From Eubacteriales Family XIII. Incertae Sedis bacterium (lineage in GTDB: Bacteria > Bacillota > Clostridia > Peptostreptococcales > Anaerovoracaceae): DNA of 32,088 nt. A model generated the notes under the pieces. That model had not been told where the DNA came from and did not search any database. It saw only the letters and a program-made list of their open reading frames with translations. Within the stretch, counting starts at the first letter, position 1, and each line of letters opens with the position of its first letter. Position numbers and translations under genes: made by a program. This document shows positions 17,991 through 26,577 of the stretch, in pieces. The DNA is taken from NCBI GenBank assembly GCA_031266515.1, contig JAISAW010000067.1:1-32088 (forward strand), in the 5' to 3' direction.

Positions 17991-18035
17991 TTGTCGAATA
18001 ACGGCATGTAGGCAGCATGTGAAAAATTGCGTATT
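17991..18035. repeat. Second partial copy of the interspersed element
   Basis: CATGTGAAAAATTGCGTATT (18016-18035) matches CATGTGAAAAATTGCATATT (10306-10325) 19/20; preceded by TTGTCGAATAAC vs TTGTCGAACAATAAC. Confidence 0.55.
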
Positions 18036-18071
18036 ATTGTCAGGCAGGCCCTGAGCCGCCCCTCTTCGAAG

Positions 18072-18098
18072 ACCACAGGGTTTCCCCGTGGTTTTTTA
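18072..18098 (+). terminator. Rho-independent terminator after the GntR gene
   Basis: ACCACAGGG-TTT-CCCCGTGGT stem (one mismatch) followed by TTTTTT. Confidence 0.75.
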
Positions 18099-18387
18099 TT
18101 TCCCAACGTGATTTTTTTCACGCCGGTTTCAGGCATAACATCCTTAAAATAGCCAACAAACAGTGCAGAAATAAACAGGCCTTTTGATAAGTGTGTTTTT
18201 TTTGATGAAGTCAATCAAAAATTGATAGTCTGACCGCTGAGGAGAGCTCTAACCTGTCCGGATGCGCAAAATATTATTTTTTACTCGATGCGCACGGTCC
18301 GGCGGCGACGTAGGGAGGAGGAAATTTGCCACCGGGTTTCATGATTCGGGCGGGAGAGCCATATTTACGTGAGAGGAGACAATCAGC

Positions 18388-19719
18388 ATGAAAACGGAGA
18401 GGACCTTAGGGTTTAAAGAACTGTTGTCGATGTCCATCGGTACTGTCATAGGTGCCGGTATTATCACGCTAGTTGGCGTGGCATTCGCGGTCACAGGTCG
18501 TTCGGTGTGGGTCGCCTATGTATTTGCAGTTGTCGTCGGTTTTTTCTACGCACTTCCATATTTGCTGGCTTCGAGTATCGTCCGCCTTCCCGGCGGCGCT
18601 TACGCCATGGTGTCTTCGACGCTCGGCAGGAGAGCGTCCGGAGTATTTGCTATGGGATTTTTGACCAATATGCTTCAAAACAGCCTGTTCGGGCTCGCTT
18701 TCGGCATGTATATCAATTCCCTCTTCCCCCAGATCCCGGTCAAAGTATCGGGATGTATCATCATAGTTGCGCTTTATTTGATCAGTATCAGCAGCACGAA
18801 TGTCATCGCAAAGGTCCAAAATGTGACGTCAGTCATCCTTGTGATATCGCTTGCGGTACTGTTTATTCCCGGAATGTTTAACCTTCAGTGGAGCCCTTTC
18901 GGTTTCTCTGAACCAGGATTTTTCACTAATGGCATGGCCGGTATCATGGATGCGATGGTCATCCTCGTGTTCTCGACGCAGGGCTATTACCTCATAATCA
19001 ATATGAGCGGGCTTGCAAAGAATCCTCGCAAGGATATGCCGAAGGCGATGCTGCTTACTGCGCTCATCATCGCAGTGCTCTACGCGCTTGCCGGCATGGT
19101 GACCGGCGGAGTGCTCCCCTATGAGGAGATGGCGGGCCAGCCGCTCACATATGTCGCGCAGGCAATACTTGCCAAGCCGCTTGTCTTTGTGTTCGTGTTC
19201 GGCGGCGCCTGTATGGCGCTCGTCACCACTCTGAATGGGCTCTTCACATCGTATGGGCAGGTCTATTTGAAGGCTGGGCTCGACGGGTGGTATCCGAAAT
19301 GGATGTCGAAGACGAACAAGCACAATAAACCGGTCGTGGCGCTCACCCTCATGGCTATCGTCGCGGTGCTTCCCATACTGCTCGATTTCGATGTTCGCCA
19401 AATCACGAACAACATCCTGCTCATCGCCCCAGTCGTCGGGATCTTCCCGATATTGGCGACCTGGAACCTTCCGAAGAAGTTCCCGGAATTCTGGTCGAAG
19501 TCCATCGTCCACCTGCCGGATGCGCTTTTCAAGGTCACAATGGTGATCTGTATCGCGGTGCAGGTGATAGTCGCGTTCTGGAGCGTACGCGGTATGACAA
19601 GAACAGCGGTCATCGTCTCTCTGGTGGTCATGGCTGCGGTTATCGTCCTCGGCATATTCAGGGCAAGCAGCTCAAACGTGAAGATCGACGATATGAGCGA
19701 AGTTTTCGCAGAGGAGTAA
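18388..19719 (+). CDS. APC-family amino acid permease
   Basis: 443 aa, ~12 TM; MSIGTVIGAGIITLVGVAFAVTGRSVWVAYV, STLGRRASG; GAGAGGAGA RBS region. Confidence 0.88.
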   Translation: MKTERTLGFKELLSMSIGTVIGAGIITLVGVAFAVTGRSVWVAYVFAVVVGFFYALPYLLASSIVRLPGGAYAMVSSTLGRRASGVFAMGFLTNMLQNSLFGLAFGMYINSLFPQIPVKVSGCIIIVALYLISISSTNVIAKVQNVTSVILVISLAVLFIPGMFNLQWSPFGFSEPGFFTNGMAGIMDAMVILVFSTQGYYLIINMSGLAKNPRKDMPKAMLLTALIIAVLYALAGMVTGGVLPYEEMAGQPLTYVAQAILAKPLVFVFVFGGACMALVTTLNGLFTSYGQVYLKAGLDGWYPKWMSKTNKHNKPVVALTLMAIVAVLPILLDFDVRQITNNILLIAPVVGIFPILATWNLPKKFPEFWSKSIVHLPDALFKVTMVICIAVQVIVAFWSVRGMTRTAVIVSLVVMAAVIVLGIFRASSSNVKIDDMSEVFAEE

Positions 19720-19723
19720 TGGT

Positions 19724-20410
19724 TTGAATTACGTACAGGAAAGATTCGCATCAAAAAATGCAGTCTTCCTCGGCGAGTCGGGAAGCGGAAAGACAGAGGT
19801 CTCTGTCAATTGGGCCAGAGCACTTGCAAAAAGCGGCGCGGCGGTCACATTCATAGATATGGACCAGACAAAAGGCCTGTTCCGCGCGCGCGACCTGGCA
19901 CCAAAGCTTACGGAGGCCGGAGTAAATCTTGTAGATGTGTTTGTCTTTCAGGACGCGCCTCTGGCACCACAGGGGGTCAGCGGGGCGCTGAAGGACGAAA
20001 GCAGCGTCTGTGTGTTTGACGTCGGCGGAAACGCTGTCGGCGCCAGGATGATGGGCCAGTTCGCGGAAATGCTTCGCGAGCAGGACACCAGGTATTTTTA
20101 CATCATCAATCCGCTACGCCCCTTTTCGGGAAGCATCGAGGATATCAGGGAGAGCATGGAAAAGATATTCGCGGTCGGCGGAGTGGATCAGCGGTTGGTC
20201 AGCATCATCAGCAATCCTTGTATGGGGACGAGGACTACGACGGAACTGATACTTGAGAAGCACGAGTGGCTTGAAGACGCACTCGACGAGTTGTGCCTTG
20301 ACATATCGTTTATGACAGTGGATGAGAACGTGTATGAGGAGGTAGCCGGCAAGGTTGATTGCAGGGTTTTTCCGATAAGCGTATATGTCAAGGCACTGTA
20401 CGAAAGATAG
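19724..20410 (+). CDS. P-loop ATPase/GTPase (KOR-associated, copy 1)
   Basis: TTG start with GAGGAG RBS, 4 bp after the permease stop; Walker A FLGESGSGKTE, VTFIDMDQ, FDVGGNAVGARMMGQF; paralog of 28568-29266. Confidence 0.75.
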   Translation: MNYVQERFASKNAVFLGESGSGKTEVSVNWARALAKSGAAVTFIDMDQTKGLFRARDLAPKLTEAGVNLVDVFVFQDAPLAPQGVSGALKDESSVCVFDVGGNAVGARMMGQFAEMLREQDTRYFYIINPLRPFSGSIEDIRESMEKIFAVGGVDQRLVSIISNPCMGTRTTTELILEKHEWLEDALDELCLDISFMTVDENVYEEVAGKVDCRVFPISVYVKALYER

Positions 20411-20429
20411 AAGCAGAGGAGGTAAGGAA

Positions 20430-20633
20430 GTGGCAAAAGCAGAAGTAATACCCGAAAGATGTTCAAGCTGCGCTTTTTGCATTGACGTCTGTCCAAAGAA
20501 AGTGCTCGCCTTCGGGGAGGCGGTCAACAGCAAAGGCTATAAGTATGTCGTCTCGGTGAACGAAGACGACTGTATCGGCTGCATGATGTGCGCGCAAATC
20601 TGCCCCATGGCGGCTATTGATGTTTACAGGTAG
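20430..20633 (+). CDS. 2x[4Fe-4S] ferredoxin subunit of 2-oxoacid oxidoreductase (delta, module 1)
   Basis: Probable GTG start (GAGGAGGTAAGGAAGTGG, MAKAEVIPERC); CSSCAFCIDVCP and CIGCMMCAQICP. Confidence 0.9.
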   Translation: MAKAEVIPERCSSCAFCIDVCPKKVLAFGEAVNSKGYKYVVSVNEDDCIGCMMCAQICPMAAIDVYR

Positions 20634-20645
20634 GAGGCGCAGAGA

Positions 20646-21707
20646 ATGGAAAGCAAATTCATGAAAGGGTGCGAAGCGATCGCAGAGGCGGCAATCCGTT
20701 CGGGTTGCAGGTTTTTTGCCGGATACCCGATCACTCCGCAAAATGAGATCCCCGAGTATCTTTCGAGGGCTCTGCCAAAGGTGGGCGGAGTGTTCGTCCA
20801 GGGCGAGAGCGAAGTGGCATCGATCAATATGGTGTATGGGGCGGGCGGCGCCGGAACTATGGCGATGACCTCGTCTTCTTCGCCGGGAGTCAGCCTGAAG
20901 CTGGAAGGGGTGTCAAACCTTGCGGCGGCCAGGATCCCGGCTGTCATGGTAAACGTGATGCGCGCAGGCCCGGGGATGGGGACTATACAGCCGGCCCAGT
21001 CGGACTACTACCTGATGAGCAAAGCACCGGGGCACGGCGGGTTCAGGACAATCACTCTTGCCCCTGCCACCTTGCAGGAAGCGGTGGACTTGACCTACGA
21101 GGCTTTCGAGCTTGCGTTCAGGGACCGCATGCCTGTCATAGTGGCGCCGGATGGCTTCATCGCGGCGATCATGGAGCCTGTCGACCTGCCTGACTACAGA
21201 GACCCTCCGGAAACCCCGGCATGGGCGGTGGCAGGCTGCGAAGGCAGAGACCATATCAATGTGCTGCTGAACGGCGGCTTGAACGAAGAGGATCAATTGG
21301 CAAAAAACAGGATAGCGGAAGAGCTGTACGAAAAGTGGGACAGGGAAGATGTACGGGTGGAGACTTACAAGGTCGAAGACGCAGAGTACGTATTCGCGGC
21401 GTTCGGCCTGGCTGCCCGTATCTGCAAATCCTGCGTAGACGAACTTCGTGAGGAAGGGATCAAGGCAGGCCTTATCAGGCCTATCACGATCAGCCCGTTC
21501 CCCTATGCCGCATTCGCGGCGCTGGAGGACAACGTGGTCAAGTATGTCATAGACGTGGAGATGTCGATACCGGCCCAAATGGTAAACGACGTCAGGCTCG
21601 GGATGAAGGACAGGTTTCCCGTGGCGCAGGTCAATACCGCAGGCGGCCTGATACTTGATTCCGAAGACGTCATAGCAAAAGTCCATGAACTTGTGAAAGG
21701 GGTGTAG
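20646..21707 (+). CDS. 2-oxoacid:ferredoxin oxidoreductase alpha subunit (module 1)
   Basis: 353 aa; GCRFFAGYPITPQNEIPEYLS, ESEVASINMVYGAGGAGTMAMTSSSSPG. Confidence 0.92.
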   Translation: MESKFMKGCEAIAEAAIRSGCRFFAGYPITPQNEIPEYLSRALPKVGGVFVQGESEVASINMVYGAGGAGTMAMTSSSSPGVSLKLEGVSNLAAARIPAVMVNVMRAGPGMGTIQPAQSDYYLMSKAPGHGGFRTITLAPATLQEAVDLTYEAFELAFRDRMPVIVAPDGFIAAIMEPVDLPDYRDPPETPAWAVAGCEGRDHINVLLNGGLNEEDQLAKNRIAEELYEKWDREDVRVETYKVEDAEYVFAAFGLAARICKSCVDELREEGIKAGLIRPITISPFPYAAFAALEDNVVKYVIDVEMSIPAQMVNDVRLGMKDRFPVAQVNTAGGLILDSEDVIAKVHELVKGV

Positions 21708-21709
21708 GT

Positions 21710-22468
21710 ATGGAATTAGTGTATAAGAAACCGGAAGCTATAAATGCAAATCCGTTTCCTTACTGCCCCGGCTGCATGCACGGGACGGTGACAAAGCTCA
21801 TCGCGGAAGTCATAGATGAGTTTGGGCTGAGGGAAAAGACAATAGTAGTGCTGCCAGTAGGCTGCGGCACTCTAGGCGTACTGCTCTGGAATATGGACAA
21901 TATCTGTTCGGCGCACGGCCGCGCGCCTGCTGTCGCTACCGGCATCAAGCGTACGCATCCCGAAAAATTTGTCTTCACCTATCAGGGCGACGGAGACCTG
22001 GGGGCGATCGGGTTCTCGGAGATCATGTATGCGGCAAACCGTGGCGAAAAGATCAGCGTCATTTTTGTGAACAACAGCATCTACGGGATGACAGGCGGAC
22101 AGATGGCCCCCACGACCCTTGTAGGGCAAAGGGCTACCACCTGCCAGGATGGGCGCGACCCTGAAAGGGAAGGCTATCCGCTGAAAATAGCAGAGCTGAT
22201 CGCGCAGTTGACGACGCCGGTATATGTCGCGCGTTTCGCTGTCAACACTCCGCAAAATGTGAGGGCTGCAAAGGAAGGCATCAAAAAGGCCTTTCAAAAC
22301 CAGATGGACGGCCTTGGGTTCTCATTGGTTGAAATCCTGTCAAACTGCCCGACAAACTGGGGCGTCTCTCCGATGGCCACGCTTGATTTCATAAAGGATC
22401 AGACGATGAAGGAATTCCCGCTCGGAGTATTCCGTGACAAGACAGAGGAGGCCGCAGATGAAAAGTAG
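21710..22468 (+). CDS. 2-oxoacid:ferredoxin oxidoreductase beta (TPP) subunit (module 1)
   Basis: 252 aa; YCPGCMHGTV, AVATGIKR, YQGDGDLGAIG, VNNSIYGMTGGQMAPTT. Confidence 0.93.
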   Translation: MELVYKKPEAINANPFPYCPGCMHGTVTKLIAEVIDEFGLREKTIVVLPVGCGTLGVLLWNMDNICSAHGRAPAVATGIKRTHPEKFVFTYQGDGDLGAIGFSEIMYAANRGEKISVIFVNNSIYGMTGGQMAPTTLVGQRATTCQDGRDPEREGYPLKIAELIAQLTTPVYVARFAVNTPQNVRAAKEGIKKAFQNQMDGLGFSLVEILSNCPTNWGVSPMATLDFIKDQTMKEFPLGVFRDKTEEAADEK

Positions 22469-23015
22469 TTTATTGGTAGCAGGATTCGGCGGACAGGGCG
22501 TCATGACCCTCGGCAAGCTCGTCGGCGAGTGCGCCTATGAGCAGGGGCTCAAAGTGACTTTTCTGCCGTCCTACGGCCCTGAGCAGAGAGGCGGGACCGC
22601 GAATTGCACGGTGATCCTCTCGGACGAGCCTATAGGCTCCCCTTCGACAAACAGGCTTGATGTGCTCTGTGCGATGAATCAGCCGTCGCTTGAAAAGTTC
22701 GCCCCGAACGTGAAGCCGGGCGGTGTGCTTTTGCTCAACAGCTCAATAGTGGATCCGGGGACTGTCACGCGCGACGATGTGAAAGTAGCGGCGGTCGACG
22801 CTGAGGGCATCGCTTATGAGATCGGCGAGCGCAGGACTGCAAACGTCGTCATACTTGCGACATACATGACCATCGCGGACATCATGCCGATCGAAGAAGT
22901 ACGCAAGATCGCAATGGCGAAGCTTGCAAAAAAACCGGAATTGGTCGCGCTGAATGAAAAGGCTTTTGACAGAGGCGTAGCCATCACAAAGGAGATCATC
23001 GCGTCTTGGGCTTGA
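22458..23015 (+). CDS. 2-oxoacid:ferredoxin oxidoreductase gamma subunit (module 1)
   Basis: MKSSLLVAGFGGQGVMTLGK start with GAGGAGG RBS; SYGPEQRGGTANCTVI; overlaps beta gene end. Confidence 0.92.
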   Translation: MKSSLLVAGFGGQGVMTLGKLVGECAYEQGLKVTFLPSYGPEQRGGTANCTVILSDEPIGSPSTNRLDVLCAMNQPSLEKFAPNVKPGGVLLLNSSIVDPGTVTRDDVKVAAVDAEGIAYEIGERRTANVVILATYMTIADIMPIEEVRKIAMAKLAKKPELVALNEKAFDRGVAITKEIIASWA

Positions 23016-23048
23016 TTGGCGCATTTGGCAATCGAAAGGAGAAAAGCC

Positions 23049-24137
23049 ATGTCTGAAACTGTTCATGTGACAATGGCACAAACATATAAGGTCTGCGTGG
23101 AAACATTGAAGTCCTTCGGATTTTCAGAGGAGGATGCAAAGCGCGGGGCGGAAGTGCTCTATGAATCGGATTTGAGAGGGGTGGAGTCTCACGGTATAGC
23201 GAGGCTTCAGTTCTACGCCGATTTCATCAGATCGGGAATGATAAACAAAGATGCCGAGCTTGAACTCGTCAGCGAGACGAGGTCGATGGCATATATGAAC
23301 GGCCACGACGGCCTCGGGATCGTGCAGGCGCCCCGCGCCATGGATCTGGCCATTGAAAAAGCCAGGAACGAGGGCATCGGCCTTGTGAGCGTCACCCATG
23401 CGGGGCATTTCGGTATAGCCGGCTACTATGCCCTGAAAGCAGCAAGGCAGGACATGATCGGGTTTGCGATCGCAAACGCTGTGCCCATTGTGGCGGCGTA
23501 TGGAGGGAAGGGCGCGGTGATGGGCAACAGCCCGTTCTCCATCGCTTTCCCGAAAGGCGACGACGGGCGCGAGCCGACCATGATAGACGCCGCTTGCTCA
23601 GTGGTCGCCGGCGGCAAGATCGAAATTCAGATTCGGAAAGGGGAGCAGCTCCCGCTCGGATGGTGCGTCGACAAAGATGGGAACGACACCACCGATCCAT
23701 GGTCCATACTCAAGGACGGCGGCGCTCTCCTCCCGTTCGGAGGTATCAAGGGCTATTGCCTGAACACCATGTTTGAAATGTTGGCCGCAGTCCTGCCGGG
23801 CGCGGCGACTGGCGTGGACGTGGGATACCCCGCACTAAATCAGCACCCGCACGAAGATATCGGCTATTTCTTCCTCGCTATCGACCCGTCCAGGCTCAGG
23901 CCGCTTGCAGACTTGAAAAAGGACATCGGCTACTTCAATGACAAGCTGAAAAGCACTCCTCCCAAAGAAGGCCTGCCTGAAGTCTTCCTGCCGGGCGAGA
24001 TCGAGTTCAGAAACGTGAAGAAGATAGAGGAGAAAGGCGTAGATCTGAACATCAATGTGGTGAAGGATCTTTTGAGGATCGGTATCGAGTACGGTAGATT
24101 GCCTGCTGACGCGACGCTTGACGACGTGTTCAAGTAG
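23049..24137 (+). CDS. Ldh/Mdh-family NAD(P)-dependent oxidoreductase (PF02615)
   Basis: Start at MSETVHVTMAQ (RBS AAAGGAGA); SHGIARLQFYADFI, THAGHFGIAGYYAL, GNSPFSIAFP, KGYCLNTMFEML. Confidence 0.9.
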   Translation: MSETVHVTMAQTYKVCVETLKSFGFSEEDAKRGAEVLYESDLRGVESHGIARLQFYADFIRSGMINKDAELELVSETRSMAYMNGHDGLGIVQAPRAMDLAIEKARNEGIGLVSVTHAGHFGIAGYYALKAARQDMIGFAIANAVPIVAAYGGKGAVMGNSPFSIAFPKGDDGREPTMIDAACSVVAGGKIEIQIRKGEQLPLGWCVDKDGNDTTDPWSILKDGGALLPFGGIKGYCLNTMFEMLAAVLPGAATGVDVGYPALNQHPHEDIGYFFLAIDPSRLRPLADLKKDIGYFNDKLKSTPPKEGLPEVFLPGEIEFRNVKKIEEKGVDLNINVVKDLLRIGIEYGRLPADATLDDVFK

Positions 24138-24146
24138 ATCATCGTG

Positions 24147-24217
24147 GATGGTGCGGCTATCGCAGCGATAGGGGCTCCCGGAAAAGACTCCCTCTTTCAC
24201 GGGAGCTGCGCGCCATC
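24147..24217. other. Three-way-junction RNA/DNA secondary structure in the intergenic spacer
   Basis: Outer stem 24147-24155/24209-24217 (9 bp, one GU); hairpin CTATCG-CAG-CGATAG 24157-24171; hairpin GCTCCCG/CGGGAGC 24174-24180/24200-24206. Confidence 0.6.
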
Positions 24218-24259
24218 GTCAGTAACAAACACCCTTAGCAGGAAAGGACAGGTGAGATC

Positions 24260-25570
24260 ATGCCTTCATGGAGAGGAGAGTATGAAAGTAAAATAGTTTC
24301 CATTGAGGAAGCATTGTCGCATGTGCGGTCGGGCGACTTCATAGTCAGCACCAACAACGCCGGCACGCCTGCGACGATTTTGGATAAGCTCTACGACAGG
24401 ATCGATGAGCTTGACAGCCTTGAAGTCTTTATATCGATACCGTTGCGCGGGATGAGGCTTTTTCTCCCGCAGAGCGCCGAGAAGTTCAAGCTGATCACCC
24501 CCTTCATAGGCGCCATGGACCGTGAGTTCATGAAAAGAGGGACGAAGGTGCACTATGTGCCGCAGCACCTGTCAGACGTCCCTGGCAATATGTCGGAGGT
24601 AAAGCCGGGCGGTGTCGCCATCATGATGTGTACGCCTCCCGACGGGAACGGAGACATCAGCTTTGGGCTCTCGCCGCTTGACGCTTCGGTCGTGAAAGGC
24701 GCGCGGCTCAAGATCGCGCAGGTGAATGAAAACGTGCCGTTCGTAAAAGGCGAGGGGATGCAGTGCAAGCTTGATGATTTCGATTTCATCGTAGACCTGA
24801 CTGAAGAGCTGCCGACGATTGACGCCGGCCCGCCGTCGGTGACAGATGAGAAAATCGCCGGGCTGATCATGCCCTATATACCGGACGGGGCCTGCATACA
24901 GCTGGGCATCGGAGGGCTGGCAAACGCCGTAGGATCCTTCCTGAAAGACAAAAAGGAACTCGGCATACACACTGAGATGTTCGTGGAGTCCATGGTTGAC
25001 CTGATCGAATGCGGAGCGGTCACAAACAGCAGGAAGCCGTTCGACAAGGGCATATCGATCCTCGGGTTCGGGCTTGGGAGCAAACGGATGCTTGATTTCG
25101 CGGACGGCAACCCAGCCATTGAGTCGAGGTCTTTCGGCTATGTGAACGACCCTTGCGTCATCAGGCAGATCGACAATTTCATTTCCATCAACGCGACCAT
25201 GGCTGTAGATCTTTTCGGCCAGTGCTATTCGGAGTCAATAGGGTTCAGGCAGTACAGCGGCACCGGCGGGCAGGCTGATTTCGTGCGGGGCGCGCGTCAT
25301 TCCAAAGGCGGGCGTTCATTCGTCTGCACTCCTTCCGTGATGAAGAAAAAGGACGGCACCCTCGCAAGCAAGATCGTAATAGCAAACGAGCCCGGCACGG
25401 TGGTGACGACTCTCAGGTCTGATGTGCAGTACGTGGTGACTGAGTATGGAGTGGCTTATTTGACTGCCGACACCATCGAGAACAGGGCAAAGAAACTTAT
25501 AGGGATCGCCCATCCGGATTTCCGCGAGCAGCTTACTGCCGAGGCTAAAGAGGTGGGGATAATCTCATAG
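24260..25570 (+). CDS. Acetyl-CoA hydrolase/CoA-transferase family protein (second, 4-hydroxybutyrate CoA-transferase-like)
   Basis: 436 aa; LGIGGLANAVGSFL, HTEMFVESMVDL, YSGTGGQADFVRGA, VTEYGVAYLTADTIENRAKKLIGIAHPDFR; AGGTGA RBS. Confidence 0.9.
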   Translation: MPSWRGEYESKIVSIEEALSHVRSGDFIVSTNNAGTPATILDKLYDRIDELDSLEVFISIPLRGMRLFLPQSAEKFKLITPFIGAMDREFMKRGTKVHYVPQHLSDVPGNMSEVKPGGVAIMMCTPPDGNGDISFGLSPLDASVVKGARLKIAQVNENVPFVKGEGMQCKLDDFDFIVDLTEELPTIDAGPPSVTDEKIAGLIMPYIPDGACIQLGIGGLANAVGSFLKDKKELGIHTEMFVESMVDLIECGAVTNSRKPFDKGISILGFGLGSKRMLDFADGNPAIESRSFGYVNDPCVIRQIDNFISINATMAVDLFGQCYSESIGFRQYSGTGGQADFVRGARHSKGGRSFVCTPSVMKKKDGTLASKIVIANEPGTVVTTLRSDVQYVVTEYGVAYLTADTIENRAKKLIGIAHPDFREQLTAEAKEVGIIS

Positions 25571-25596
25571 GCTAAGTGAAATAAGAGGTGAAAAGT

Positions 25597-26562
25597 ATGA
25601 CTAAGATTGCAATAGTAGGAGCGGGCGCGATGGGTTGTGTACTCGGCGCTTATCTGACAAAAGGCGGGGCGGACGTAGTGCTTGTGGATCCGATGAAAGA
25701 GCACATGGACGCGATTGCCAAAAACGGGCTGATAATGAACGGAGGCGGCGATACCAGGGAAGTCATCCAAATGAAGACTGCGTATAATGCGCAGGATATC
25801 GGCATCCAGGACTACATCGTCATCATGGTGAAGGGGACTCTGACAAAGGTCGCACTCGAAGGGGCGATGCCGGCGATAGGGGAGGATACCTGCGTCTGCA
25901 CTTTCCAAAACGGTTTTGGAAACGTCGAGACCATAGCCGAAACCATCCCGAAAGAAAAGATATTTTATGGATGCCTGAACATGGCGAGCCTGCTGAAGGG
26001 GTCGGGCGAAGTCTACGGCAACCTGTTTGGCGATGTCCATGTCCATGTCGGAAGCGTGGTCCGCGAAGGCCTGCAGGCGAAAGCGGGCGAGCTGATCGCC
26101 GAGCTGTTCACAAAGGGCGGCGCTGTCTCAAACTACGATGGCGACGCCATAGATATGTACGTATGGGAAAAGGCCCTTATCAATATTGCGGTGAATGCGT
26201 CGCTTGGCCTTGTGCGTCTGCGGGGTTTCGAGGCCACCGATGTCCCGGCATTCCAAAAGCTTCTTCTCGATACGATATCCGAAGCCGTGGCGGTAGCCAA
26301 CGCCAAAGGGGTCACTGAGCTGACGGTAGGGACCTTCCTTTCGGAGACTCTGCCAAACGCTGCGAAGACCGCCGGCGACCACTATCCTTCAATGGCGCAG
26401 GATATCCTGATGAACAAGAAAAAGACGGAAATCGAGTTTTTGAACGGAGCGGTACAGCGCATGGGCGCGGAGCTCGGCATACCGACCCCGGTCAACGAAA
26501 CCATCGCAAACCTTGTACGGACCATCGAGACCAGGTACGATCTTCAATACTATCCGAAGTGA
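25597..26562 (+). CDS. Ketopantoate reductase/ApbA-PanE family dehydrogenase
   Basis: MTKIAIVGAGAMGCVLGAYLTKGGADVVLVD Rossmann; KGTLTKVAL; ALINIAVNASLGL; PSMAQDILMNKKKTEIEFLNGAV. Confidence 0.9.
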   Translation: MTKIAIVGAGAMGCVLGAYLTKGGADVVLVDPMKEHMDAIAKNGLIMNGGGDTREVIQMKTAYNAQDIGIQDYIVIMVKGTLTKVALEGAMPAIGEDTCVCTFQNGFGNVETIAETIPKEKIFYGCLNMASLLKGSGEVYGNLFGDVHVHVGSVVREGLQAKAGELIAELFTKGGAVSNYDGDAIDMYVWEKALINIAVNASLGLVRLRGFEATDVPAFQKLLLDTISEAVAVANAKGVTELTVGTFLSETLPNAAKTAGDHYPSMAQDILMNKKKTEIEFLNGAVQRMGAELGIPTPVNETIANLVRTIETRYDLQYYPK

Positions 26563-26577
26563 GTGAAGGAGACGAGT

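Noticed and set aside
20913-21686. 257-aa minus-strand ORF
   Set aside because: Antisense to the KOR alpha subunit; shadow ORF.
24147-24217. tRNA-like cloverleaf
   Set aside because: No acceptor/CCA, T-loop GTTCRA or anticodon-arm geometry; three-way junction only.
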